A stretch of 39,734 nt of DNA from Hymenobacter profundi (GTDB lineage: Bacteria > Bacteroidota > Bacteroidia > Cytophagales > Hymenobacteraceae): positions 1 through 39,734 of the forward strand of contig NZ_JAHWGL010000038.1 in assembly GCF_019334315.1 (NCBI RefSeq). The letters run 5' to 3'. Position numbers and translations under genes: made by a program. A model generated the notes under the pieces. The model was not told the DNA's origin. It was given only the letters and a program-made list of their open reading frames with translations, and did not search any database. Below are positions 16,347-24,151 of this stretch, in pieces. Numbering within the stretch: the first letter of the stretch is position 1; every line of letters begins with the position of its first letter.

Positions 16347-18284
16347 ATGGGAAAGATAATCGGTATTGACCTCGGTACGACCAACTCTTGCGTCGCCGTA
16401 ATGGAAGGCAACGAGCCGGTCGTAATTCCGAACAGCGAAGGCCGCCGCACGACGCCGTCGATTGTGGCGTTCCTTGATAACGGTAAAGGTGAGCGCAAAG
16501 TAGGTGACCCCGCCAAGCGCCAAGCCATTACCAACCCCACCAACACTATCGCGTCGATCAAGCGTTTCATGGGCCGCAGCTTCTCCGAAGTACGCGGCGA
16601 AACTGACCACGTAGCCTACGATGTGCAAGGTGGCTCGAACAACACGGTTGGCGTGAAAATCGGCGACCGGCAGTACACACCGCAGGAAATTTCTGCGATG
16701 GTACTGCAAAAGATGAAGCAAACCGCTGAAGACTACCTCGGCACTACGGTAACCGAAGCCGTTATCACGGTTCCGGCCTACTTCAACGATGCCCAGCGTC
16801 AGGCTACCAAAGAAGCCGGTGCTATTGCTGGCCTCGACGTGAAGCGTATCATCAACGAGCCTACCGCCGCTGCCTTGGCCTACGGCCTCGACAAGCAACA
16901 CACAGACGAGAAAATTGCTGTGTACGACCTGGGTGGTGGTACCTTCGATATCTCGATTCTGGAGCTGGGCGATGGCGTGTTCGAAGTACTGAGCACCAAC
17001 GGTGACACCCACCTCGGTGGCGACGACTTCGACCAGGTAATCATCAACTTCCTAGCCGACCAGTTCAAAGCAGAAAACGACAACCTCGACCTGCGCAACG
17101 ACCCCTTGGCCCTCCAGCGTTTGAAAGAAGCTGCCGAGAAAGCCAAAATCGAGCTGTCGTCGTCGAACGAGACGGAAATCAACCTACCCTACATCACGGC
17201 TACGGCTACCGGTCCTAAGCACTTGGTAGTGAAACTGAGCCGCGCCAAGTTCGAGCAGCTCTCCGACGACCTCGTGCGTCGTTCGATGGAGCCCTGCAAA
17301 AAGGCGCTGCAAGATGCCGGCCTGTCGGCTTCCGACATCGACGAGGTTATCCTCGTGGGTGGTTCTACCCGCATTCCGCGCATTCAGGAAGAGGTAGAAA
17401 AGTTCTTCGGCAAGAAGCCGAATAAAGGCGTGAACCCCGACGAGGTAGTGGCCATTGGCGCCGCCATCCAAGGTGGTGTACTGACCGGCGACGTGAAAGA
17501 CGTGCTGCTGCTCGACGTAACCCCGCTTTCGCTGGGTATCGAAACGATGGGCGGCGTGATGACCAAGCTCATCGAGTCGAACACCACGATTCCTACCAAG
17601 AAGTCGGAGACGTTCTCGACGGCTTCGGACAACCAGCCTTCCGTAGAAATCCACGTGTTGCAGGGCGAGCGTCCGATGGCTTCGCAGAACCGCACCATCG
17701 GCAAGTTCCACCTGTCGGACATTCCGCCAGCACCCCGCGGCGTACCGCAAATCGAAGTAACCTTCGACATTGATGCCAACGGTATCCTGAACGTATCGGC
17801 CAAGGACAAAGGCACCGGCAAGGAGCAGAAGATTCGCATTGAAGCTTCGTCGGGTCTGTCGGATGCTGACATCGAGCGGATGAAGAACGAGGCGAAGGCC
17901 AACGAGGCAAACGACCGCGCCGAGGCTGACCGCATCAAGAAGGTGAACGAAGCTGACTCGATGATTTTCCAGACCGAGAAGCAGCTGAAAGAGTACGGCG
18001 ACAAGCTGAGCGGCGGCAACAAAACGGCCGTTGAGAATGCCCTTGCCGACCTCAAGAAAGCCCACGAGAGCAAAGACCTCGCGCAGATCGACTCGGCTAT
18101 GGAAGCCATCAATGCTGCTTGGCAGAATGCTTCGCAGGAGATGTATGCCCAGGGCGGTCCGCAAGGCCAGCCCGGTGCCGAAGACTTCGGCGGGCAGCCC
18201 GGCGGCAACGGCCAGCAAGGCCAGCCCCAGGGCGCCGACAACGTAACCGACGTGGACTACGAAGAAGTGGACGGCAGCAAGTAA
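16347..18284 (+). CDS. dnaK: Molecular chaperone DnaK (Hsp70)
   Basis: ATP-driven chaperone that binds exposed hydrophobic peptides and works with DnaJ and GrpE in the cytoplasm. The 645 residues show the ATPase-domain signatures [14 protein letters not shown] at 4-17, [15 protein letters not shown] and [14 protein letters not shown], the linker and substrate-binding domain ([15 protein letters not shown], then [15 protein letters not shown]), and a helical lid. A Gly/Gln-rich tail ends in [11 protein letters not shown], close to the usual acidic C-terminus. No dnaJ or grpE adjoins it in the window, so it is a single-gene unit with its own terminator. The codon use is smoother and less CTACC-rich than in neighbours, as expected for a highly expressed gene. 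Confidence 0.97.
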   Translation: MGKIIGIDLGTTNSCVAVMEGNEPVVIPNSEGRRTTPSIVAFLDNGKGERKVGDPAKRQAITNPTNTIASIKRFMGRSFSEVRGETDHVAYDVQGGSNNTVGVKIGDRQYTPQEISAMVLQKMKQTAEDYLGTTVTEAVITVPAYFNDAQRQATKEAGAIAGLDVKRIINEPTAAALAYGLDKQHTDEKIAVYDLGGGTFDISILELGDGVFEVLSTNGDTHLGGDDFDQVIINFLADQFKAENDNLDLRNDPLALQRLKEAAEKAKIELSSSNETEINLPYITATATGPKHLVVKLSRAKFEQLSDDLVRRSMEPCKKALQDAGLSASDIDEVILVGGSTRIPRIQEEVEKFFGKKPNKGVNPDEVVAIGAAIQGGVLTGDVKDVLLLDVTPLSLGIETMGGVMTKLIESNTTIPTKKSETFSTASDNQPSVEIHVLQGERPMASQNRTIGKFHLSDIPPAPRGVPQIEVTFDIDANGILNVSAKDKGTGKEQKIRIEASSGLSDADIERMKNEAKANEANDRAEADRIKKVNEADSMIFQTEKQLKEYGDKLSGGNKTAVENALADLKKAHESKDLAQIDSAMEAINAAWQNASQEMYAQGGPQGQPGAEDFGGQPGGNGQQGQPQGADNVTDVDYEEVDGSK

Positions 18285-18303
18285 TTGCTGACACGCTTTA
18301 AAT

Positions 18304-18340
18304 AAAAAGGCCCGGAAGAATATCTTCCGGGCCTTTTTGC
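18304..18340 (+). terminator. Intrinsic terminator after dnaK
   Basis: Strong hairpin AAGGCCCGGAAGA / TCTTCCGGGCCTT with loop ATA, followed by a run of T. Nearly identical in sequence to the terminator at 18929-18961. Confidence 0.92.
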
Positions 18341-18368
18341 ATTTTTACGCTGCTTTACTTTACTGCTT

Positions 18369-18881
18369 ATGACTATTCCGCTCCATATTTTTCGAACCTA
18401 CGCATCCAGCGCAGCCGCAGAGCCACTATTAACACTGCTCGACCAGCATCATATTCCCTACGAAACGCGCGTCGATACGGGGCAACCAGCCTTCGACCCA
18501 ACCTTTGCTTACAATGCGCCTTACGCGCAGCTTGTTGTCCTGATTCGATCTGCGGACATACCTGTTGTCACGCAGCTGGAAGACCAGTTCAACGCGCAGC
18601 TCATCAGCCGAGTTGCGCCCGATTATTACCTGTTTACTTTCTCTGAAGAAGAATTACTTGATGTGGTAACGGAGCCTGACAGTTGGAGCAGCTTTGATGT
18701 AGAATTGGCTACGCAGTTACTCCAGAAAGGCGAAGTCCGTGTGTCAGCCGACGCGCAAACGCTTCGCTCGTTCGTGCCGCCGCCGCGACATACTATGCAG
18801 CGCTGGCTGGTAGTGGGGCGCATACTAATGGCAATTATCAGCCTCGCTGCCTTGTACAGATTCCTGCACACCCTATTTTAA
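18369..18881 (+). CDS. Small protein with a DUF2007-like domain and a C-terminal membrane anchor
   Basis: The protein is 170 residues. The N-terminal part (IFRTYASSAAAEPLLTLLDQHHIPYETRVD) resembles the short alpha-beta unit of DUF2007-type proteins, which have a putative signalling role, though the match is weak and from memory only. One hydrophobic helix near the C-terminus (about 146-168, WLVVGRILMAIISLAALYRFL) would make it a tail-anchored inner-membrane protein facing the cytoplasm. It has no signal peptide. It is isolated between two near-identical terminators, so it is its own transcription unit with very little room (28 bases) for a promoter after the first terminator. Function unknown. 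Confidence 0.75.
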   Translation: MTIPLHIFRTYASSAAAEPLLTLLDQHHIPYETRVDTGQPAFDPTFAYNAPYAQLVVLIRSADIPVVTQLEDQFNAQLISRVAPDYYLFTFSEEELLDVVTEPDSWSSFDVELATQLLQKGEVRVSADAQTLRSFVPPPRHTMQRWLVVGRILMAIISLAALYRFLHTLF

Positions 18882-18928
18882 TATATCAGTGTATTAGAGG
18901 TATATACACCTAACTTTTCAGATATTAT

Positions 18929-18961
18929 AAAAGGCCCGGAAGAATTTCTTCTGGGCCTTTC
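18929..18961 (+). terminator. Intrinsic terminator, near-copy of the dnaK terminator
   Basis: AAAGGCCCGGAAGAA / TTCTTCTGGGCCTTT stem with a minimal loop and T-rich flank. It differs from the hairpin at 18304-18340 by only a few bases, one of them giving a G-T pair. Confidence 0.85.
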
Positions 18962-18980
18962 TACATTATTTTTTTCTCTA

Positions 18981-19004
18981 TCATCCTGAACTTGCGCAGG
19001 ATGA
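18981..19004. repeat. Minimal TCATCCTG hairpin (family A remnant)
   Basis: TCATCCTG at 18981-18988 and CAGGATGA at 18997-19004 form a perfect eight-base stem with an eight-base loop. The stem is the terminal part of the larger family A elements; here the inner arms and loop are missing. It lies just past the stop of the small minus-strand gene. Confidence 0.6.
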
Positions 19005-19007
19005 CAA

Positions 19008-19163
19008 TTATTGCTTCTCCTCTTCTGCCTCTACCTTTTCGGCGTCGGGGCAGTGGGTGGGGGTGCTGCGCACGTGGGCGGGTACGGTGATGGTCTTGCC
19101 GTGATAGGTACGCGTGTAGGCCGGCACCCGAATAAACTTTTGTCCTTTTTCTGTCTGAGCCAT
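19008..19163 (-). CDS. 51-residue protein, unknown function
   Basis: A short minus-strand frame from the ATG at 19163 to a TAA at 19008. It encodes a basic N-terminal half (MAQTEKGQKFIRVPAYTR, then GKTITVPAHVRSTPTHC) and an acidic tail (EKVEAEEEKQ). The triplets are codon-like: third positions are mostly G or C as in nearby genes, and the frame is free of stops in an otherwise AT-richer intergenic stretch. The pattern of short beta-like segments with Pro, His and one Cys resembles small nucleic-acid or adaptor proteins, but no family is recognised. It is the only gene-like element between the second terminator and the DUF1080 gene. Confidence 0.6.
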   Translation of the reverse strand: MAQTEKGQKFIRVPAYTRTYHGKTITVPAHVRSTPTHCPDAEKVEAEEEKQ

Positions 19164-19530
19164 GTTGCTGTTGATTAAGGCCAAGTGGCCTGTGCAGCCA
19201 CGGAGCTATTGGCGTTCGGTATAAGTAGACCTACGACACAAATTCGTCCGCTGTTTCACCTTCTTGCTCAGGTATTTATTTAACTTGTGGCTGCAAAATC
19301 GTTTTAGCAGCAATTGGTGGTTGTCGGGCTAAGCCTTTAATAAGTCAGGCAACCCTTCTATACTGGTGCTAGGAAAAGCAACTAATAACCTGTATGTTGA
19401 GTCATTTGGCACCTAGTGTTCGTGCGTGGTTACCGGCTTTTGGCTCTCTTCTACGATCTACCTGCTTGTGCAAGCACCAGTTATTGTCTTGTTCTTCGTT
19501 TCTCACTTCCTACCCATTAACCAGACCCTC
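19164..19530. other. Intergenic region between divergent genes, no gene seen
   Basis: This 367-base stretch separates the small minus-strand gene from the DUF1080 gene and must hold both promoters. It is AT-richer than its surroundings. A short perfect palindrome GGCCAAGTGGCC-like sequence lies near 19178-19190. No convincing TAnnTTTG box or RNA gene was identified. A frame reading into the DUF1080 gene from 19426 is not needed, because a lipoprotein signal starts at 19531. Confidence 0.5.
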
Positions 19531-20217
19531 ATGAAAATTTTCGTTGTCGGTATTGCGACCCTGATAGCCTGTAGCCCGCTTGCGTCGGCAAACAAGCAGA
19601 CAGCCGGGAAGAAGCCCCAGGTATTGTTTGATGGCAAGACCACCAACGGCTGGCACACCTATCTGAAACCAGATGCCACACCCGCCTGGAAAGCCGTGAA
19701 TGGCACCCTGCAACTAGACCCGAAAGCGGAGGGCCGCGGCGACTTGGTGACGGATAAAGAATACGAAAACTTCGAGCTGGCGCTGGACTGGAACATCACT
19801 GAGGCCGGCAACAGCGGCATCATCTTCGGCATACAAGAAGATCCAAAATTTCATGCTACCTACGAAACGGGCATAGAGATGCAGGTGTTGGACAACATCA
19901 AGGCATCGGACAACAAAAAAGCAAACCACTTGGCCGGCTCCTTATACGATATGAAAGCCCCAGCCAAGGACGTAGCAAAGCCTGCCGGCGAATGGAACAA
20001 GGTGAAGCTGCGCAAGCAGGACGGCCACCTAACGTTCTGGCTGAACGGCAGCAAGATCGTGGAGACGCAGATGGGTAGCCCAGAGTGGAACGAGCTGATC
20101 AACAATAGTAAATTTAAAACCTGGAAGAACTTTGCCGCCTATCCCAAGGGCCACATCGCCTTGCAAGACCACGGCCACGAGGTATCCTTCCGCAACATTA
20201 CCATCACCGAGCTATAA
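19531..20217 (+). CDS. DUF1080 lipoprotein, probable 3-keto-glycoside hydrolase
   Basis: DUF1080 (3-keto-disaccharide hydrolase) proteins have a concanavalin-like jelly roll. This one shows the typical order LFDGKTTNGWHTY, GTLQLDP..GRGDLVTDKEYENFELALDWNITEAGNSGIIFGI, ETGIEMQVLDN, GSLYDM..P..DVAKPAGEWNKVKLRKQDGHLTFWLNG and HIALQDHGHEVSFRNITI. Starting at the ATG at 19531 gives 228 residues with a lipoprotein signal (LIAC, Cys14), so it is probably anchored in the periplasm or on the outer membrane. Family members cleave 3-keto-glycosides made by GMC-type dehydrogenases, and exactly such a dehydrogenase and its small subunit follow after 78 bases, so this is likely the hydrolytic step of one pathway. 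The natural sugar is unknown. Confidence 0.87.
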   Translation: MKIFVVGIATLIACSPLASANKQTAGKKPQVLFDGKTTNGWHTYLKPDATPAWKAVNGTLQLDPKAEGRGDLVTDKEYENFELALDWNITEAGNSGIIFGIQEDPKFHATYETGIEMQVLDNIKASDNKKANHLAGSLYDMKAPAKDVAKPAGEWNKVKLRKQDGHLTFWLNGSKIVETQMGSPEWNELINNSKFKTWKNFAAYPKGHIALQDHGHEVSFRNITITEL

Positions 20218-20295
20218 AGTAATGATGAGCTTCGGGTTGCCAGCCCGTTTTTGGATTTGGTAGCTTGTACTCACCATCGACAACTAACCTAAACG

Positions 20296-22038
20296 ATGAG
20301 CACATTCGAGATTAAGAAATCGGGGACGGTATATGATGCCGTGATTGTAGGATCGGGGGCCGGTGGCGGCATGGCGGCCTACGTACTGGCCCATGCCGGC
20401 CTAAAGGTGCTGATGCTGGAGGCCGGCGCCTACTTCGACCCGGCTAAGGACGCGCAACAACTGAAGTTTTCGTACGAGTCGCCGCGGCGTGGGGCTTCCA
20501 CGGTGCGGCCTTTCGGCGACTTTGATGCGGCCTACGGGGGCTGGGAGCTGGATGGTGAGCCGTATACTACCAAAGACGGCACGCAGTTCGATTGGTTTCG
20601 GGCGCGCATGTTGGGCGGACGTACCAACCACTGGGGCCGTATTTCGCTGCGCATGGGACCACTCGATTTCAAGAGCCACCAGATAGACGGCCTCACCGAC
20701 GACTGGCCCATCACCTATGATGAGGTGAAGCCTTTTTACGACAAGGTGGACCGCATGATTGGCGTGTATGGCACCGTAGAGAATCTGGAAAACGAGCCCG
20801 ATGGCATTTTCCTACCCCCACCCAAGCCCCGCCTCAACGAGCTGTTTATCAAGCAGGGCGCCGAGAAGGCCGGCGTGAAAGTTATTACGGGCCGCGGCTC
20901 GGTGCTCACCGAAGCCCTACCCAACAACAAAGACCGGGGCGCCTGCTTTTTCTGCGGGCAGTGCGGCCGCAGCTGCAAAGTATACGGCGACTTTTCCGCA
21001 TCGTCGTGCCTGGTGATTCCGGCCCTGAAAACCGGTAACCTGAAGCTGATTACCAACGCCATGGTGCGCGAGGTGCTGACCGATGCCGACGGCCTGGCTA
21101 CGGGCGTATCGTACGTAGACAAGGAAACGTTGCAGGAATACCAGGTGCTAGGCAAAACAGTGATTTTGGGCGCCAGCGCTGGCGAATCGGCCCGCTTGCT
21201 GCTCAACTCTGTTTCGGCGCATCACCCTAATGGGCTGGCTAACAGCAGCGGCGTGGTAGGCAAGTACATCCACGACTCGACTGGGGCTAGCTTGGGCGGT
21301 TTCCTACCCCAGCTCATGGACCGCAAGCGCTATAACGAGGATGGCGTGGGCAGCGTGCACATCTATACCCCGTGGTGGCTCGACAACAAGAAGTTGAACT
21401 TCCCACGCGGCTACCACATCGAGTACGGCGGCGGCATGCACATGCCTTCCTACGGCTTCGGCATGGGCATGCATAAGCTGAACGGCCTAGTGCCCGACCG
21501 CGACGGCAACAAGCGGGAAGCTGGCGGCTTTGGAGCATCACTGAAAGACGATTACCGCCGCTTCTACGGCACGCAGGTAGGTATGGCCGGCCGTGGCACC
21601 GCCATTGCCCGCATCGATAACTACTGCGAAATCGACAAAGATGTGGTAGACAAATACGGTATTCCGGTCCTGAAATTCCACTATAAGTGGACCGATGCCG
21701 AGGTGCAGCAGGCCAAGCACATGCAAGAGACTTTCCAGGAAATCATGCACGGCATGGGCGCCGTTATCACCTCCAAAATACCTGGTCCTGAAACCAACTA
21801 CGGGCTGGAAGCGCCGGGCCGCATCATTCACGAGGTAGGCACCGTGCGCATGGGCGACGACCCCAAGAAATCGGCGCTCAACAAGTGGTGCCAGGCGCAC
21901 GACTGCCGCAACCTGTTTGTGGTAGACGCGGCTCCCTTTGTGCAGCAAGGCGACAAAAACGCGACCTGGACCATCCTTGCCCTGTCGATGCGGACGAGCG
22001 AGTACATACTGGAGCAGCGCAAAAAACTGAATGTATAA
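20296..22038 (+). CDS. GMC-family FAD oxidoreductase, probable glycoside 3-dehydrogenase large subunit
   Basis: Oxidises a sugar hydroxyl using bound FAD. The 580 residues start with the dinucleotide motif AVIVGSGAGGGMAAYVL (about 15-31) and LMLEAG. The GMC feature MLGGRTNHWGR follows, and the C-terminal part has EVGTVRMGDDPKKSALN and NLFVVDAAPF...NATWTILALSMR. A cysteine cluster C217-x2-C220-x2-C223-x3-C227 (CFFCGQCGRSC) is a likely iron-sulfur ligand set, as reported for bacterial glucoside 3-dehydrogenases, and is absent from ordinary choline or glucose oxidases. It lacks its own signal, so export is expected together with the Tat-signal subunit encoded 24 bases downstream. Upstream lies the DUF1080 hydrolase. 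The electron acceptor (a cytochrome c in related enzymes) is not encoded nearby. Confidence 0.88.
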   Translation: MSTFEIKKSGTVYDAVIVGSGAGGGMAAYVLAHAGLKVLMLEAGAYFDPAKDAQQLKFSYESPRRGASTVRPFGDFDAAYGGWELDGEPYTTKDGTQFDWFRARMLGGRTNHWGRISLRMGPLDFKSHQIDGLTDDWPITYDEVKPFYDKVDRMIGVYGTVENLENEPDGIFLPPPKPRLNELFIKQGAEKAGVKVITGRGSVLTEALPNNKDRGACFFCGQCGRSCKVYGDFSASSCLVIPALKTGNLKLITNAMVREVLTDADGLATGVSYVDKETLQEYQVLGKTVILGASAGESARLLLNSVSAHHPNGLANSSGVVGKYIHDSTGASLGGFLPQLMDRKRYNEDGVGSVHIYTPWWLDNKKLNFPRGYHIEYGGGMHMPSYGFGMGMHKLNGLVPDRDGNKREAGGFGASLKDDYRRFYGTQVGMAGRGTAIARIDNYCEIDKDVVDKYGIPVLKFHYKWTDAEVQQAKHMQETFQEIMHGMGAVITSKIPGPETNYGLEAPGRIIHEVGTVRMGDDPKKSALNKWCQAHDCRNLFVVDAAPFVQQGDKNATWTILALSMRTSEYILEQRKKLNV

Positions 22039-22062
22039 TCAGACGCTTGATTTTTTATTCCG

Positions 22063-22701
22063 ATGAAAAGACGGGAATCGTTAAAAGCTATCGGCCTCAC
22101 GGCCCTTTCCACCGGGTTGCTGCTGGACTCCTGCAAAAGCGACACGGAGAACAAACAGGTCCCTACCTCTAAGCAGGCCACTCCCGAAGACACCGCCGGA
22201 AGGGAAGCCTTCGAAATAGAACGCGATAAGAAGCTGCACGCCGAAACGTTCTTCACCAAGCACGAAATGGCGACTATCACAGTGCTGGGCGACATCATTA
22301 TACCAAAAGATGAAAAGTCGGGTAGTGCTTCTGATGCGGGTGTGCCCGAGTTCATTGAGTTCATTGTGAAGGACATTCCGACGCACCAAGTGCCCATGCG
22401 CGGCGGGTTGCGGTGGCTGGATATACAGTGCTCCAATCGCTACGGCAAGCCCTTTGTGGAGTGCAGCCAGCAGCAGCAGCTGGAGATGGTGACGGCCATT
22501 GCCTACCCCCTCAAGGCCAAGCCAGAGATGGCACCCGGCGTCACGTTCTTCAACCGCATGCGCGACTTGACAGCTACAGGCTTCTTTACCAGCAAAATCG
22601 GCATTGCCGATATTGGCTACGCCGGCAATGCGCCCAACCGCTGGACTGGCGTGCCCGAAGACGTGCTGAAACAGTACGGTATGGAAAACGTGAAGGTGTA
22701 A
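22063..22701 (+). CDS. Gluconate 2-dehydrogenase subunit 3 family Tat lipoprotein
   Basis: Small partner subunit of GMC dehydrogenases. The 212-residue product opens with MKRRESLKAIGLTALSTG, a twin-arginine signal, ending at a lipobox LDSC with Cys24, so it is probably exported folded and lipid-anchored. The body has the family pattern FFTKHEMATITVLGDIIIPKDEKSGSASDAGVPEFIEFIV near residues 65-105 and GFFTSKIGIADIGYAGN..NRWTGVPEDVLKQYG at the end. In related two-subunit enzymes this hitchhiker subunit carries the catalytic subunit through the Tat channel. It lies 24 bases after the oxidoreductase gene and is followed by a strong terminator, so the three genes from 19531 form a probable operon. 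Confidence 0.87.
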   Translation: MKRRESLKAIGLTALSTGLLLDSCKSDTENKQVPTSKQATPEDTAGREAFEIERDKKLHAETFFTKHEMATITVLGDIIIPKDEKSGSASDAGVPEFIEFIVKDIPTHQVPMRGGLRWLDIQCSNRYGKPFVECSQQQQLEMVTAIAYPLKAKPEMAPGVTFFNRMRDLTATGFFTSKIGIADIGYAGNAPNRWTGVPEDVLKQYGMENVKV

Positions 22702-22720
22702 GGCATTTGCCTACCCAAGT

Positions 22721-22775
22721 AAGCCCGTCATGCTTGATCTAGCGTCCGCCAGATCAAGCATGACGGGCTTTTTAT
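22721..22775 (+). terminator. Perfect 20-bp hairpin terminator
   Basis: Arms 22721-22740 and 22751-22770 pair perfectly over 20 bases (AAGCCCGTCATGC... / ...GCATGACGGGCTT) around loop AGCGTCCGCC, followed by T-rich DNA. It ends the 3-keto-glycoside gene set. The arm word GTCAT and the GCGTCCGC loop relate it to the family A repeats. Confidence 0.9.
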
Positions 22776-22832
22776 TACACTTTCCACCGCCTCGTTCATT
22801 GCCAGTTCATCGTACTATTGCTATACTGCCGT

Positions 22833-23981
22833 ATGCATTTTCTCATTATCGGGGCGGGGATTGGTGGTTTAACGGCGGCTCTGGCCCTGCGGCGGCAGGG
22901 CCATACGGTGCAGGTATACGAGGCAGCACCTATGTTGTGTGAGGTAGGCGCGGGCGTGGTGCTGGGTCTGAACGCCATGCGTGCGCTCCACGATTTGGGC
23001 TTGCACGAGGTAGTGCGAGCCGCGGGCAGTCCCATCACGGAACTGCACTTAGTAGACCAGCAGGGTAGGCAACTGAACCACACTGATACGCGCCCGTTCA
23101 GCCACCGGCTGGGCTTCGAGAACCTGGGGATTCATCGGGCGGCGCTACAGCAGGCGCTGCTGCACCAGTTACCCAGCCATTGCCTGACGCTGGCCTGCCC
23201 CTTCGAGCGGTTTGAGGTGCTAGCTACCGGCGAGGTGCGCGCCTACTTTGCTAATGGCAGCCAAGCGGTAGGCAATGCCCTTCTGGGCGCCGATGGCATC
23301 CGGTCCAGAGCGCGGCGGCAGTTGCTGCCGGGTACCGAGCCGCGCTACGCAGGCTACACCTGCTGGCGGGCTGTGGTCGATGCGTCGGCCCTTGGCCTAC
23401 CAACCGGCCACGCCTACGAGACATGGGGCCGCACCGGCCGCTTTGGCTACGTGCCGCTGGCTCATGGGCAAACGTATTGGTTTGCGTGCATCAATAGCGC
23501 CCAGCCGCGCAATCCGCAGTTTCAGCGTTTCCGAGCGGCCGATTTGCGGCGGCATTTTGCTGATTTTCACGCGCCTATCTCGCAGCTGCTGGCCCTCACC
23601 CGCGACGACCAGCTCCTCTGGAACGACATCACCGACCTGAAGCCTATCACACATTTTGCTCACGGCCCGGTGCTGCTACTCGGCGACGCCGCCCACGCCA
23701 CGACCCCCAACCTGGGCCAGGGTGCGGGGCAAGCCGTGGAAGATGCCGCCATTCTGGCCAATTGCTTGGCCAACCAATCTGATATACGAGAGGCTTTCCA
23801 AACGTTTGAAGCCCGGCGCCATGCCCGCACCACCCGTATTGTGCGGTTGTCGTGGCACTTGGGCAGGGTAGCCCAGCTGGAAAACCCTACCCTCGTTCGC
23901 CTGCGCAACACCATCATGCGGTACGTGCCCGCCAGCATCAATCGACAACAAATGGCTTTTCTATTTGAAGAAGGGTATTGA
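22833..23981 (+). CDS. FAD-dependent aromatic-type monooxygenase
   Basis: A class A flavoprotein hydroxylase-like protein of 382 residues. It has the N-terminal FAD motif GAGIGG at residues 7-12 with a matching acidic end (VYEAAP), the middle GADGIRSR (from Gly152) that contacts FAD and NAD(P)H, and the second FAD motif LLGDAAHATTPNLGQGAGQAVEDA from Gly284. Relatives hydroxylate aromatic acids, epoxidise carotenoids or act on tetracycline-like compounds; the substrate cannot be told here. The ATG at 22833 is preferred over an upstream TTG because it puts the first beta strand directly at the N-terminus. It stands alone, downstream of the terminator of the preceding operon and upstream of a family A repeat. 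Confidence 0.87.
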   Translation: MHFLIIGAGIGGLTAALALRRQGHTVQVYEAAPMLCEVGAGVVLGLNAMRALHDLGLHEVVRAAGSPITELHLVDQQGRQLNHTDTRPFSHRLGFENLGIHRAALQQALLHQLPSHCLTLACPFERFEVLATGEVRAYFANGSQAVGNALLGADGIRSRARRQLLPGTEPRYAGYTCWRAVVDASALGLPTGHAYETWGRTGRFGYVPLAHGQTYWFACINSAQPRNPQFQRFRAADLRRHFADFHAPISQLLALTRDDQLLWNDITDLKPITHFAHGPVLLLGDAAHATTPNLGQGAGQAVEDAAILANCLANQSDIREAFQTFEARRHARTTRIVRLSWHLGRVAQLENPTLVRLRNTIMRYVPASINRQQMAFLFEEGY

Positions 23982-24020
23982 GTTGTGAAGGGCGGCTTGT
24001 AAGTAGCTTCTAGCAAAAAA

Positions 24021-24129
24021 CCATCTGTCATCCTGAGCTTGCGAAGGACCTTCTCAGCTAAAACGACTATCGTACTAACGACTCGTTCTGACGTGAGAAG
24101 GTCCTTCGAAGGCTCAGAATAACAGATGG
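24021..24129. repeat. Family A palindromic element, copy 1
   Basis: About 109 bases forming an imperfect palindrome: left CCATCTGTCATCCTGAG, inner arm GCGAAGGACCTTCTCA, loop with ACGACTATCGTA and ACGACTCGTTC, inner arm TGAGAAGGTCCTTCG, right CTCAGAATAACAGATGG. The right outer arm has drifted. It lies between two convergent genes and may act as a terminator. Confidence 0.85.
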
Positions 24130-24151
24130 GTTCTAGCTTAGTATCTCACAT

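Noticed and set aside
17184..18218. Long open frames on the minus strand opposite dnaK
   Set aside because: dnaK orthology is certain and antisense open frames here are a byproduct of its codon use; no start signal or conserved product.
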